Below, in pieces: positions 25,237-33,972 of a stretch of DNA of 56,914 nt. The notes beneath the pieces were generated by a model, which saw nothing but the letters and a program-made list of their open reading frames with translations, did no database searches and was not told the DNA's origin. The stretch is from JAUXLW01 sp964195005 (lineage in GTDB: Bacteria; Actinomycetota; Acidimicrobiia; Spongiisociales; SHLN01): assembly GCA_964195005.1 (NCBI GenBank), contig CAXMOO010000089.1:1-56914 (forward strand), given 5' to 3'. Both the position numbers and the translations under genes were made by a program. The first letter of the stretch is position 1. Each line of letters begins with the position of its first letter.

Positions 25237-26472
25237 ATGCCCCTGGTTGTCCAGAAATATGGCGGAAGCTCGCTCGCCGATGCCGACCTCATCGCCAATG
25301 TTGCCCAGCGTGTCGTGGAAACTCGCAAGGGTGGAGACGATGTGGTGGTAGTTGTTTCGGCGATGGGCAACACCACGGACGACCTCATGCAAATGGCGCG
25401 GCGGATCAGCGACCAGCCGAGCGGGCGTGAGATGGACATGCTTCTCACAGCCGGCGAACGAATATCGATGGCGTTGCTGGCTCTCGCCATTCGCCAAGAG
25501 GGTGTCGAGGCTGCCAGTTTGACCGGTTCTCAGGCCGGGATCCTCACCGATGCCACGCACGGGGAGGCCAAGATCCGCGAGATTCGAGGGGATCGGATTC
25601 GCGAATACCTCGACAAGGGCCTGGTGGTGATTGTGGCCGGGTTTCAGGGTGTCGACCCGGAGAGCAAGGATGTCACGACTCTTGGTCGAGGTGGGTCCGA
25701 TGCCACTGCGGTGGCACTGGCAGCCGCGCTCGGCGCAGACCGGTGTGAGATTCTCACAGACGTCGACGGGGTCTATTCAGCCGATCCCCGTCTGGTGCCC
25801 TTGGCTCGCAAGCTCGATGAGGTCTCATACGAGGTGATGCTGGAGATGGCGGCCTCGGGTGCGGATGTACTAATGGCCCGGTCGGTAGAATTCGCCCGCC
25901 GCTTCGGCATTCCCGTCCATGTGCGGTCGTCGTTTCACGACTCCGCCGGAACATGGATCAAGGAGGAAACGATGGAACAGACAGTCATTACCGGCGTCGC
26001 CCACGACACCTCGGAAGCCAAAGTGACCGTCCATGGAGTGCCGGACCAACCCGGTGTCGCCGCCAAGCTGTTCGGTGAGCTGGCAGAGCACGAGGTGGAT
26101 GTTGACATGATTGTGCAGAACGTGTCGACTGCCGGACACACCGACATCAGCTTCACGGTGAGCGAGCTGAACATCGATCGGGCACGAGAAGCGGCAGAGC
26201 GAGTGTTGTCCGGGCTCGACGCGCAGGGAGTCGACGTCGACACCAACATCGCCAAGATCTCGTTGATCGGTGCCGGGATGCGCAGCCACCCGGGCGTGGC
26301 GGCCGACATGTTCAGGCAGCTGGCTGAGAATCAAATCAACATCGAGATGATCTCTACTTCACCGATTCGAATTTCGTGCATCATTTCAGCCGACAGATGC
26401 GATGAGGCGGTCAAAGCGCTTCATGACTACTTCCTGCCTCCCGATGATCTGGTTACTGAGGCTGCCCCGTGA
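25237..26472 (+). CDS. lysC: Aspartate kinase
   Basis: 411 residues from the ATG at 25237. The kinase domain opens VVQKYGGSSLADADL and contains GRGGSDATAVALAAALGADRCEILTDVDG. Two ACT domains follow (VTGVAHDTSEAKVTV and KISLIGAGMRSHPGVAADMF), the usual site of feedback inhibition by lysine and threonine. The enzyme phosphorylates aspartate as the first step to lysine, threonine and methionine. An in-frame ATG at 25972 (METVITG-like region preceded by AAGGAGGAAACG) may give the separate small beta subunit known from other actinobacteria. Confidence 0.96.
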   Translation: MPLVVQKYGGSSLADADLIANVAQRVVETRKGGDDVVVVVSAMGNTTDDLMQMARRISDQPSGREMDMLLTAGERISMALLALAIRQEGVEAASLTGSQAGILTDATHGEAKIREIRGDRIREYLDKGLVVIVAGFQGVDPESKDVTTLGRGGSDATAVALAAALGADRCEILTDVDGVYSADPRLVPLARKLDEVSYEVMLEMAASGADVLMARSVEFARRFGIPVHVRSSFHDSAGTWIKEETMEQTVITGVAHDTSEAKVTVHGVPDQPGVAAKLFGELAEHEVDVDMIVQNVSTAGHTDISFTVSELNIDRAREAAERVLSGLDAQGVDVDTNIAKISLIGAGMRSHPGVAADMFRQLAENQINIEMISTSPIRISCIISADRCDEAVKALHDYFLPPDDLVTEAAP

Positions 26473-27482
26473 GTGGCCCGAACGTCGCCATCGTCGGAGC
26501 AACCGGCGCAGTAGGAAAAGTCCTGCGCGAGATTCTGTTCGAGCGATCCTTCCCGGTCGGCAACCTTCGACTCATGGCATCCGAGCGCTCGGCGGGGATG
26601 GTCATCGGCACCGGGCTTGGTGACATCGAAGTGGAGAGCCTCGATGAGGCCGATCCCGGCGGCATTGATATTGCCCTGTTCTCTGCAGGGGGAGATCGCA
26701 GCAGGCAGCACGCCAGGCGTTTTGCTGATGCCGGGGCGGTAGTCGTCGACAACTCTTCGGCGTTTCGGATGGAGGCCGATGTTCCGTTGGTGGTAGTCGG
26801 AATAAACGATGTTGCCGTTCAAGGTCACAGTGGAGTCATAGCCAATCCCAACTGCACAACGATGGTGCTGATGATGGCTGCCGCTCCGCTGCATCGGGCC
26901 GCCGGACTGCGGGCGATGACCGCCACTTCCTATCAATCGGTTTCAGGCACCGGCAATCGAGCGATCCTTGAGCTAACGCAACAGGCTCAATGGTTTGCTA
27001 AGACGCCCGAGGCTTTGTTCGACGGCACCTGGGAGGAGCCCGATGTCAATGTATATGCCAGGCCCGTTGGCTGGAACGTGCTGCCGTACGCGGGCACGGA
27101 AGTTGAGCGCGGCTACACCGATGAGGAGATGAAACTGCGCGATGAGAGTCGCAAGATCCTCGACATACCGGTCCTAACGGTCGAACCCACCTGTGTCAGG
27201 GTGCCGGTGATGGTGGGTCATGGAGTGGCCGCCACTATGTGGTTTGAGCGCCCCGTTTCACCGGATGAGGCCGCCGAGCTCATTGCGGCCGCGCCCGGAG
27301 TCGAAGTCTGGGCCGACAAGGTGGCCACGCCGCTTGACTGCGCTGGTCGGGATGAAGTGCTGGTGAGTCGGATCAGGGAGACACTTGGTGAGCCGGGAGG
27401 CATCAATCTCTGGGCAGTTGGCGACAACCTGCGTAAGGGCGCAGCTCTCAACGCTGTCCAGATCGCTGAGTTGCTGATCTAG
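26469..27482 (+). CDS. asd: Aspartate-semialdehyde dehydrogenase
   Basis: 337 residues starting at a GTG that overlaps the lysC stop (GTGA). VAIVGATGAVGKVLREIL is the NADP-binding motif; the catalytic Cys129 lies in NPNCTTM, with SVSGTGN close behind and the conserved VGHGVA segment with its active-site His near the C-terminus. It reduces aspartyl phosphate to the semialdehyde, the step after LysC. A hairpin follows directly. Confidence 0.96.
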   Translation: MSGPNVAIVGATGAVGKVLREILFERSFPVGNLRLMASERSAGMVIGTGLGDIEVESLDEADPGGIDIALFSAGGDRSRQHARRFADAGAVVVDNSSAFRMEADVPLVVVGINDVAVQGHSGVIANPNCTTMVLMMAAAPLHRAAGLRAMTATSYQSVSGTGNRAILELTQQAQWFAKTPEALFDGTWEEPDVNVYARPVGWNVLPYAGTEVERGYTDEEMKLRDESRKILDIPVLTVEPTCVRVPVMVGHGVAATMWFERPVSPDEAAELIAAAPGVEVWADKVATPLDCAGRDEVLVSRIRETLGEPGGINLWAVGDNLRKGAALNAVQIAELLI

Positions 27483-27484
27483 GG

Positions 27485-27516
27485 GTTCCCCGCTCGGAGC
27501 GAAGCACCCGGGGAAC
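27485..27516 (+). terminator. Terminator-like hairpin after asd
   Basis: GTTCCCCG (27485-27492) pairs with CGGGGAAC (27509-27516) around a 16-base loop; flanking CTAG and CTAG sequences add symmetry. There is no T run. It begins three bases after the asd stop. Confidence 0.5.
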
Positions 27517-27547
27517 TAGTCCTTCCCGGTGCCCTTATCGTACGGTT

Positions 27548-27565
27548 AGTGGTATCGTCACCACT
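27548..27565. promoter_or_regulatory. Inverted repeat upstream of unknown gene, possible operator
   Basis: AGTGGT, six bases, ACCACT. It lies 52 bases before the GTG of the next gene and within a more AT-rich stretch, where a promoter would be expected. No regulator family is suggested by the sequence. Confidence 0.25.
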
Positions 27566-27616
27566 CTAAGTGCGGACGGTGGGGGGCCTCCTGAGGACGA
27601 GTCCAAGGAGAGTTCC

Positions 27617-28621
27617 GTGCAGAGGGAACGCTTGTTGACAGGCATTCGGCTCTGGGGGGTTCGCCGCATCCAGGTGGCCACCATTGCCAGAGCCTTGGCA
27701 GGGACCGCCTTGCTGGCCGTCCTGATTATCTGGCATTGGATCGCCGGGGCAGTCACCATCGGGGCGGCCGGGGTCGTTTACATCGATTCCCGGTTCCTCT
27801 ACAAGATTCAGGCCCGTCCGATGCCGCCGGGGAGAGGTTGGTTCTTCGGTGGTGAGTGGTTGCCGCTCACGCGGCTGGGAGTCACCGGCCATCTCCGTCA
27901 GCGCCAGGTGATCGATGAGCTGGCCAGCGTCTATGCGAATGGCGAAGCCGTCGAGCTTCTTGTGTGGGTGACCACAACCGACCGGACCGGACAACAGTGG
28001 ACGTTGGTGCAGGAGCAGTTCGGCGATGCCATCCCTTCGGTCACGGCCTCCGCTGTCGCCAAGATTGCTGGAGCCTGTGATCCCTATGTCGAGGCGGAGC
28101 AGCTGGTGATGGCCGAGATCGGGGTTCCGCTTTACAACGTCAAGGTGATCGGTTGGGGCGTCGACGGGTCGTTCAACACAACCCGCGACACGGTTGTGGT
28201 CGTTGGTGAGACTCAAGCCCCGGCCGGCTCCTTTGCACTCGCCGGTGATAACCGCAGCTGGCATCTGGTTGAGCTCCATCCCGACCCCGTTGCCAGGGCC
28301 CTTACGAAGTTTGATGCCGGCCGCTGGCAGGCGGCGGCGGTATGGGGCCTGACTGCTTGTTTGGACATGTCTTATCCCAACGCTCGGCCGCTGCTCGAGG
28401 AGTTGGTGGCAGAACCCTGGCGGAACAGGATGATGTTCGGCCGGGTCGGCCGCCTAACCGAAAGCGTGACAAGCGGGGGCACGCCGCGCCTCATGGTCGA
28501 TCCTGTAGTGATGTCGGTTGATCACGGAAAGATCATTGAGCGGCGCCAGTCCCGGCCCCGGTCGATCCGGGCCCTCAGTTGGGAGCGACCCACACAGCGT
28601 ACGCCCACCCGCTACGGCTGA
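27617..28621 (+). CDS. Membrane-associated protein of unknown function
   Basis: 334 residues from a GTG with AAGGAGAG ribosome-binding site. One or two hydrophobic segments lie at about residues 25-55 (LAGTALLAVLIIWHWIAGAV). The rest is soluble, with a beta-rich middle (VELLVWVTTTDRTGQQWTLV) and a region containing VKVIGWGVDGSFNTTRDTVVVVG; the C-terminal tail is basic and Arg-rich. I do not recognise a family. It is a single gene in front of tRNA-Pro. Confidence 0.7.
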   Translation: MQRERLLTGIRLWGVRRIQVATIARALAGTALLAVLIIWHWIAGAVTIGAAGVVYIDSRFLYKIQARPMPPGRGWFFGGEWLPLTRLGVTGHLRQRQVIDELASVYANGEAVELLVWVTTTDRTGQQWTLVQEQFGDAIPSVTASAVAKIAGACDPYVEAEQLVMAEIGVPLYNVKVIGWGVDGSFNTTRDTVVVVGETQAPAGSFALAGDNRSWHLVELHPDPVARALTKFDAGRWQAAAVWGLTACLDMSYPNARPLLEELVAEPWRNRMMFGRVGRLTESVTSGGTPRLMVDPVVMSVDHGKIIERRQSRPRSIRALSWERPTQRTPTRYG

Positions 28622-28638
28622 GTACAATGCCTGTCTTA

Positions 28639-28712
28639 CGGGACGTGGCGCAGCTTGGCAGCGCGCAGCGTTCGGGACGCTGAGGTCGCGGGTTCAAATC
28701 CCGCCGTCCCGA
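28639..28712 (+). tRNA. tRNA-Pro (anticodon CGG)
   Basis: 74 bases fold into a full cloverleaf: acceptor CGGGACG with CGTCCCG, D stem GCGC/GCGC, anticodon stem CAGCG/CGCTG around the loop TTCGGGA, variable loop AGGTC, and T arm GCGGG TTCAAAT CCCGC. The discriminator is A and CCA is not encoded. The anticodon CGG reads CCG proline codons. The 3' end is copied 75 bases downstream. Confidence 0.95.
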
Positions 28713-28718
28713 CCTCAA
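28694..28718 (+). repeat. tRNA-Pro 3' end repeat, copy 1
   Basis: 25 bases covering the T-loop, T stem, acceptor 3' strand and 6 bases past the tRNA. An identical copy stands at 28769-28793. Confidence 0.85.
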
Positions 28719-28768
28719 ATCGGTTCACCTGATCTGCTGAGGGATTTGAACCCTCAAGAGAAAGCAGG

Positions 28769-28793
28769 TCAAATCCCGCCGTCCCGACCTCAA
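28769..28793 (+). repeat. tRNA-Pro 3' end repeat, copy 2
   Basis: Identical 25-base copy of 28694-28718. Between the two copies, at about 28740-28752, an inverted copy of the T-arm (GGGATTTGAACCC) also occurs. The arrangement resembles an attachment-site scar or a broken tandem tRNA. Confidence 0.8.
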
Positions 28794-28826
28794 GAAAAGA
28801 AGCAGTCGGCAGTCAGCAGGCGGCGA

Positions 28827-30071
28827 CTACTTTTCGACTCGCAGGCGGGCTATTCGCCTGCGGTCCATCATGAGTACCGTCATGGAGCTGCCGTCGAGGA
28901 CTATGGCGTCGCCTTCTTTGGGTATGCGTCCCGCCTCAGTCATGAAAAGGCCGGCGACGGTCGAGTAATCTCCCCGCGGAAGCTCCATTTCCACTACTGC
29001 CTCGAGCTCGTCCACGTCAACCCGGCCATCGATGATCCACCGATCCGGCCCGGCCGGAGTCAGCATCGGTATTGAGGGGTCGTACTCGTCCTGCAACTCA
29101 CCGACCAGCTGGGCGATCACGTCTTTGGTGGTTACGACCCCTTCAACGCCGCCGTGTTCATCGACCACCACGCCGAATCCGAATCGACTCTTTCGCATCT
29201 CCTGCAACACGTCCAACACAGGCCGGGATTCAGGTATATAGGTGGGAGGGCGAAGGATCCGGTTGATGTCCTCCGGCGTTGCAGCAGCTTTGAGGCGGAG
29301 GACATCCTTGACTGCCAGGATCCCGAGGATCTCATCCGTGCTGTTGGCGACCACCGGGAACCGGCTGTGTCCACTGGTGGCAACCGCTTCTTCGATCTTT
29401 TCGGCAGTCACAGGGATTGGAATCGAGATCATGTCCACGCGGGGCGTCATCACCTCGCGAATCGGTCGGTCCTCTAATGAGAACAGCGCATCGATGATCT
29501 CTCGTTCCGCCGCCTTTATCTCGCCGGAGCTCTCACTGATGAAGGCCAGGGCGCGGATGTCGTCTTCGGTGACCGGAGCGATCCCGGTTCCGAGGTCTAG
29601 TCGGAAGAGTTTGAAGATACCTCGCGTGATGAGGATGAAAGATCGGCTTATGGGTTTGAGAACCGTCACCAGGGTCGTAATCGGCCCTGCCACCAATAGG
29701 GAGAACCGTTCCGGGTAACGATTAGCAAGGGTCTTGGGCCCGATCTCACCGAAAACGAGAATCAGCGCCGTGAGAGCGAAGGTCACGATCCACGGCCCCC
29801 ACGATTCCCCCGCCAGATCGATCAGCAATGCCGTGGCAACGGCTGCCGCCAGAATGTTCACGAAATTGTTGGCCACCAGCAGCGTTGACAGCGTTCGGTC
29901 CGGATTGCTCAGGAGGTCCTGGAGCTTGGCGCCTCGCCGGCTCTTCTCTGCGAGCTGGTGAGCTCGCTCCCGCTGGATACTGACCAGTGCCGTTTCGGAT
30001 CCCGAGAAGAAACCCGAAAGCACAAGGCAGATGCCCAATACCACGATGTACAGAATGTTGATGCCGCTCAC
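28827..30071 (-). CDS. CNNM/CorC family membrane protein (DUF21-CBS-CorC domain)
   Basis: 414 residues. Four hydrophobic segments in the first 150 residues form the DUF21 transport domain, opening with FSGSETALVSIQRERAHQLA. Two CBS domains follow (VMTPRVDMISIPIP and PPTYIPESRPVLDVLQEM), then the small C-terminal CorC_HlyC domain (DRWIIDGRVDVDELEAVV). Members export magnesium or influence divalent metal balance. The GTG start overlaps the receiver-protein stop (GTGA), so the two genes form an operon. Confidence 0.92.
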   Translation of the reverse strand: MSGINILYIVVLGICLVLSGFFSGSETALVSIQRERAHQLAEKSRRGAKLQDLLSNPDRTLSTLLVANNFVNILAAAVATALLIDLAGESWGPWIVTFALTALILVFGEIGPKTLANRYPERFSLLVAGPITTLVTVLKPISRSFILITRGIFKLFRLDLGTGIAPVTEDDIRALAFISESSGEIKAAEREIIDALFSLEDRPIREVMTPRVDMISIPIPVTAEKIEEAVATSGHSRFPVVANSTDEILGILAVKDVLRLKAAATPEDINRILRPPTYIPESRPVLDVLQEMRKSRFGFGVVVDEHGGVEGVVTTKDVIAQLVGELQDEYDPSIPMLTPAGPDRWIIDGRVDVDELEAVVEMELPRGDYSTVAGLFMTEAGRIPKEGDAIVLDGSSMTVLMMDRRRIARLRVEK

Positions 30072-30457
30072 GGCTGTTGGGTTGTCTCCTTTGAGCCGAC
30101 TGCGGCGTCTACGGCCTCGCGCAACTGATGGGGGCTGAACGGCTTGACGAGCCAGGAGTGCGCAGCCGCTCGTTTGGCAAGAAACCCATCCGCCAGCCGG
30201 TCGAGCAACAGCACCACCGGAACATCGGGGAAGTCGCCGGCCTGTGCGGCTTCCTTGAGGGCTCTGGTCATAGCCATGCCCCCCATGGTCCCCACCTGTA
30301 AATCCACTACTGCAACATCGGGGCGTTGTTCACCGACTGCGGCCACCAGGGTGCGGGGATCGTCGTGCTGGGCGACCTCGAAGCCGGGGAGACTCAATGC
30401 CGACTTGACCTCATTGATTACCCATTGGGTGTCCGCCACTACCAGGATTCTTGGCAT
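30068..30457 (-). CDS. Single-domain response regulator receiver
   Basis: 129 residues from the ATG at 30457, which has TACGCT 6 bases upstream. The receiver pattern is visible: RILVVADTQ at the start (one acidic residue instead of two), VAVVDLQVGTMGGM with the phosphoacceptor Asp (about residue 52), and SWLVKPFSPHQLREAV with the conserved Lys. There is no output domain. It is translationally coupled to the CNNM gene, an unusual pairing that might regulate transport, though that is a guess. Confidence 0.85.
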   Translation of the reverse strand: MPRILVVADTQWVINEVKSALSLPGFEVAQHDDPRTLVAAVGEQRPDVAVVDLQVGTMGGMAMTRALKEAAQAGDFPDVPVVLLLDRLADGFLAKRAAAHSWLVKPFSPHQLREAVDAAVGSKETTQQP

Positions 30458-30536
30458 ACCGGCAGCGTAGCAACGTTGAGGAACCTTCCTCCTGCGGCCG
30501 TCCATCCAGCTCGGTGGCCGCCTTAAGATCCGTGCC

Positions 30537-31808
30537 ATGCTCCGACGCGTCCTGCCCTTATTGCTAACAGCATTCTTGTTAGGCGCGTCTGCTCCAGCTT
30601 CAGCTGAGGGTGATTTCATCGACATCATCAAGCTGAGTGGGCCACTCGACGAACGGGCCGTCGACTTCGCCATCGAAACCATTCAGGAGGTGGCCCCAAC
30701 CTCCGAGCTGATAATCCTTCAGCTCGATTCTCAAGCCACACTGACCAGCAAGCTCGAGCTCCTTATCGACGTCGTTGCCGAGCCGGCAGCTCCCCTGGCC
30801 GTGTGGGTGGGGCCCGAAACCGCGGTGGCCTACGGGGGAGCCGTGGAATTGCTGGCTGTGGCGCCGGTGCGGTTGGCCGCTCCCGGCGTAAAGATTGGTG
30901 CCGCTGAGCCCCTCGCCTTCGCTGATGTAGGGATCATTTCTGGCCTTGACAGGGCCGCGATTCTGGCCGCCACCGCCGTCGATATCGCGACAGGCCGCAT
31001 CTCGATCCTGGAGCCCATCCCCGGTCTCGTCGACGAGGTGCTTCCGGCACTCAACAGCGTGGTGCAAGCCCTTGACGGCCGAACGGTGACGGTTGGGGGC
31101 GAGGAGCGCACCCTGGTAATCACGGAGCCCTTCGATGATGGTGGCGAAATCCGCCGGCGGACCATCGAGACCCGATTCCACGAGCCCGGCTTTGTTGATC
31201 GGGCGCTGCGGTTGTCACTTTCCCCGGCGGTTGCCTATCTGTTCCTGCTCGTCGGGTTGGCGGTGGCTGCTTTTGAGTTCTATGCCGCCGGCGTGGGGGT
31301 GGCCGCGGCGGTGTCGGTGCTGGCACTGGGCCTGGGTGGCTACGGATTGTCTGAGCTGCCGGTCAACTGGTGGGGGGCATTTCTGGGGCTGGCTGGTTTT
31401 GGCCTTTATCTATATGACTTCCAGCGTCAGCAAATGCGGATAGCGTCTGCTGCCGGGACTTTGGCCCTTATCTTTGGAGGGCGTTATTTCGTGCCCGAAT
31501 CGCCTCAATTGTCGATGACGTGGCTCAGTGCCATCACCATCACGCTGGGGATTGCGGCGTTCTTCTTGTTTGGGATGACCACCGTGGTTCGGGCCCGGTT
31601 CTCCACACCCACGATCGGTCGCGACCACCTCATCGGGCGGCGGGGAAGAGCGGAAACCGCAGTCAGCCCCGAGGGCGTGGTGGTTGTCGACGGGGCTCGA
31701 TGGAGGGCCAATTCAGCCCGGGTTTCCGGTATCGAGGCTGGTGATGAGGTGGTGGTGGCGGCGGTTAGTGGCTTTGTCTTGGACGTAGATCCCGTTGAGG
31801 AGCAATAA
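30537..31808 (+). CDS. NfeD family membrane protein, long form with ClpP-like domain
   Basis: 423 residues. A signal peptide (about residues 1-23) precedes a ClpP-class domain (about 30-215: FIDIIKLSGPLDERAVDFAI). Four or five spans follow (about residues 230-350). The C-terminal OB-fold NfeD domain (IGRRGRAETAVSPEGVVVVDG) closes the protein. Usual long NfeD proteins have a Ser in an ASAG-like motif; here the aligned stretch reads GPETAVAYGGA without Ser, so protease activity is doubtful. NfeD proteins work with flotillin or stomatin partners at the membrane. TAAGAT lies 7 bases before the ATG. Confidence 0.88.
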   Translation: MLRRVLPLLLTAFLLGASAPASAEGDFIDIIKLSGPLDERAVDFAIETIQEVAPTSELIILQLDSQATLTSKLELLIDVVAEPAAPLAVWVGPETAVAYGGAVELLAVAPVRLAAPGVKIGAAEPLAFADVGIISGLDRAAILAATAVDIATGRISILEPIPGLVDEVLPALNSVVQALDGRTVTVGGEERTLVITEPFDDGGEIRRRTIETRFHEPGFVDRALRLSLSPAVAYLFLLVGLAVAAFEFYAAGVGVAAAVSVLALGLGGYGLSELPVNWWGAFLGLAGFGLYLYDFQRQQMRIASAAGTLALIFGGRYFVPESPQLSMTWLSAITITLGIAAFFLFGMTTVVRARFSTPTIGRDHLIGRRGRAETAVSPEGVVVVDGARWRANSARVSGIEAGDEVVVAAVSGFVLDVDPVEEQ

Positions 31809-31928
31809 GCAATAAGCAATAAGCGAAGAGCCTGCCTCCTGCCTCCTTACTCTTTTTCCTTAATTTTCCTGGCGAATTCGCGGTCTGGCTGGTAGCTTCG
31901 GGCCAGCTAACACAGGAGGATTTCCCCC
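31804..31928. other. AT-rich leader of the whiB gene with a tandem heptamer
   Basis: Three tandem units of CAATAAG lie at about 31804-31829, right at the nfeD stop. A pyrimidine-rich tract with a CTTTTTCC and TTAATTTTCC core follows, which could end nfeD transcription. The promoter of the WhiB gene is expected here, before the AGGAGG at about 31915. Nothing else is recognised. Confidence 0.4.
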
Positions 31929-32195
31929 GTGACCGTCGCTCCTAGCCGGGCCTGGCAGTCCGACGCGCTTTGCCGTGGGAATCAGGCGCAACTGTTCTTC
32001 CCTCCCACCACCATTGAGCGCAAAGAAGAGCGCGAGCGGCGTGAGACGAAAGCCAAAGCCATCTGCGGAGTGTGTCCGGTGCGCCGTGATTGCTCCGACT
32101 ATGCCGTGGGAATTCGTGAGCCTTACGGTATCTGGGGGGGCTACACCGAGGTCGAACGGCGTCAGTTGCTTGCTCAGGGCGTTACCCGGATCTGA
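31929..32195 (+). CDS. WhiB family iron-sulfur transcriptional regulator
   Basis: 88 residues from a GTG with a strong AGGAGG ribosome-binding site. The four cysteines that hold the [4Fe-4S] cluster are Cys15, Cys46, Cys49 and Cys55 (ICGVCPVRRDC). The GIWGG turn is at residues 67-71 and is followed by the basic tail. WhiB proteins are found only in actinobacteria and their phages; they bind the primary sigma factor and control cell division, redox or stress genes. The 3' end overlaps the convergent selB gene by 14 bases. Confidence 0.95.
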   Translation: MTVAPSRAWQSDALCRGNQAQLFFPPTTIERKEERERRETKAKAICGVCPVRRDCSDYAVGIREPYGIWGGYTEVERRQLLAQGVTRI

Positions 32196-33972
32196 CCCTC
32201 CGCAAATCACCATCCCGCACGGTGTGACCCTCACTGTCGAGCCACTCCAGTAGGGGTATTGCATATTTGCGCGTGAGTTGGAAGTGATCCCGGAACTGCG
32301 CCACCGTGAACGTTTCCGGCAAATTCGCAAGGCCATCGACTATCTGGATGATCTGCTCCGGTAGATAGCTCAAGTCGGGGCTGATTCTGATCAGTAGTCC
32401 CTGTCTGGCAAGTGCATGCACGAGGTCGTTGTTCAGTTCCAACTCCCGGACCCGGGGGACGGCCAGGCCCGCTTTGGTAAGGGCCGCCCGCGCTGCATCC
32501 CAGCTTGCTTCTTCAGACGGTCCCATCTGTGAGGCGAAATCACTTGTAGCCACCTCTGCCCCTAGATCGGCCAACTCGCTGCTGCCGGAGATCAAGGCGT
32601 TGAGCAGGTCGAGGTTGATGCGCAATTGGCTGGCGAGGCTTGCCTTCGGCATGCCTGCCCGGAGTGGGTTGGCTCGTTGGAACGTCCGGACGCTGTCCAC
32701 CGCAGACTGCGAGAGTCGAGCCTCCTCCGTTTTTGCCACGGCCGAAGGCCCCACTTTGATCGAACCTGTTGGAGTCCCTCCCCGGGTATGGGCAGCAAGC
32801 ACCTTCAGCAGGTCACGCCTGCGCCAGGCCAGCAGCTTCTCCGCTTGCTCGTCGGGGCTAGCCGAGTAGATCCCCTCGAGGGCCTCGATCGCCTGGGCAT
32901 GGTGGCGGCGTGATGGGGCAGGGTCGAGCACCCGCCCGCCCGCGACGACCGCCCGTCGCCCCACTTCACGGAGTATGAATCGATCACCAACTGCAACAGG
33001 CACAGGTGAGGTGACGGTGAGCAGGGCGTGCCCGGATCCATCTAGCTCGTTCGTCCCGATAAGCCGAAGCCGTGCGGGCCACGATCCGCTGCCCAGGTGA
33101 AGGTGGTAGGCGCCTCTGTCCCGCAGAGGGTCGTCGAGTCTGCGTACGGTCCGTAGCGTCACGAGGAAACGGTCTGATGAGGCCCACTGGCCGGGAGCCC
33201 CCAGCATCATTCCCCGTCCGACCTCGCCCGTATCCACTCCGCTCAGGTTGACGGCAGTGCGGTTGCCGGGCTCGATTGTCTCCAGGGACCGCTCGTGGCT
33301 CTGCAGGCTTCGGATCCTGGCCGCCCGGCCCGTTGGATACAACTCGACTTGATCGCCTGTCGTGAGCGGGCCCTCCAGCAAGGTTCCGGTGACGATCGTC
33401 CCGGCGCCACTGATCGAGAATGCTCGATCGAGCCACATTCGGGGGCGCCCGATATTCACGACGTCCTCGTCGCCAATCGCCTGGTCGAGCGCAGCCACCA
33501 GCTTGTCAACGCCCTGGCCGGAGAGCGAGTCGACCGGGATGATCGGGGCGGTTTTTGCGATTGTTCCGGCTAGCTGTTCGGCCACTTCCGCCGCGGCCAA
33601 TTCCGCCGTGTCGGCGTCGGTGAGACCAATCCGGGTGAGGGCCACTACCACCCTGGACACCTCGAGAAGATCCAGCACCGACATGTGTTCCTCGGATTGA
33701 GGCATCCAGCCCTCGTCGGCAGCCACCACCAGCAGCGCGACGTTGATGGCGTCGACCCCTGCCAGCATGTTTTTGATGAAGCGTTCGTGGCCTGGAACGT
33801 CGATGAAACCCACCTCGGTCCCGGACGGCAGCTCGGTCCATGCGAAGCCGAGATCAATTGTCAGGCCCCGCTCCTTCTCCTCCTGCCAGCGATCAGGATC
33901 CCGGCCGGTCAAAGCCTTGACCAGCGTCGACTTCCCGTGATCGACGTGGCCGGCCGTACCTACGATCGGCAT
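32182..33972 (-). CDS. selB: Selenocysteine-specific elongation factor SelB
   Basis: 596 residues from the ATG at 33972. The GTPase part opens GTAGHVDHGKSTLVKALTG and contains DVPGHERFIKNML; next come the EF-Tu-like domains 2 and 3 (FSISGAGTIVTGTLLEG is a SelB signature). The C-terminal 220 residues form winged-helix repeats, ending in FQLTRKYAIPLLEWLDSEG, that bind the SECIS hairpin. SelB carries Sec-tRNA to the ribosome at UGA codons. The start lies inside the last codons of selA (13-base overlap), so the two are translationally coupled. Confidence 0.95.
   Translation of the reverse strand: MPIVGTAGHVDHGKSTLVKALTGRDPDRWQEEKERGLTIDLGFAWTELPSGTEVGFIDVPGHERFIKNMLAGVDAINVALLVVAADEGWMPQSEEHMSVLDLLEVSRVVVALTRIGLTDADTAELAAAEVAEQLAGTIAKTAPIIPVDSLSGQGVDKLVAALDQAIGDEDVVNIGRPRMWLDRAFSISGAGTIVTGTLLEGPLTTGDQVELYPTGRAARIRSLQSHERSLETIEPGNRTAVNLSGVDTGEVGRGMMLGAPGQWASSDRFLVTLRTVRRLDDPLRDRGAYHLHLGSGSWPARLRLIGTNELDGSGHALLTVTSPVPVAVGDRFILREVGRRAVVAGGRVLDPAPSRRHHAQAIEALEGIYSASPDEQAEKLLAWRRRDLLKVLAAHTRGGTPTGSIKVGPSAVAKTEEARLSQSAVDSVRTFQRANPLRAGMPKASLASQLRINLDLLNALISGSSELADLGAEVATSDFASQMGPSEEASWDAARAALTKAGLAVPRVRELELNNDLVHALARQGLLIRISPDLSYLPEQIIQIVDGLANLPETFTVAQFRDHFQLTRKYAIPLLEWLDSEGHTVRDGDLRRVRSG

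Noticed and set aside
28713..28787. A second tRNA after tRNA-Pro, or tRNA-Sec
   Set aside because: Only the T-arm and acceptor 3' strand are repeated; no D arm or anticodon stem can be formed, and the length and anticodon of tRNA-Sec are not found.
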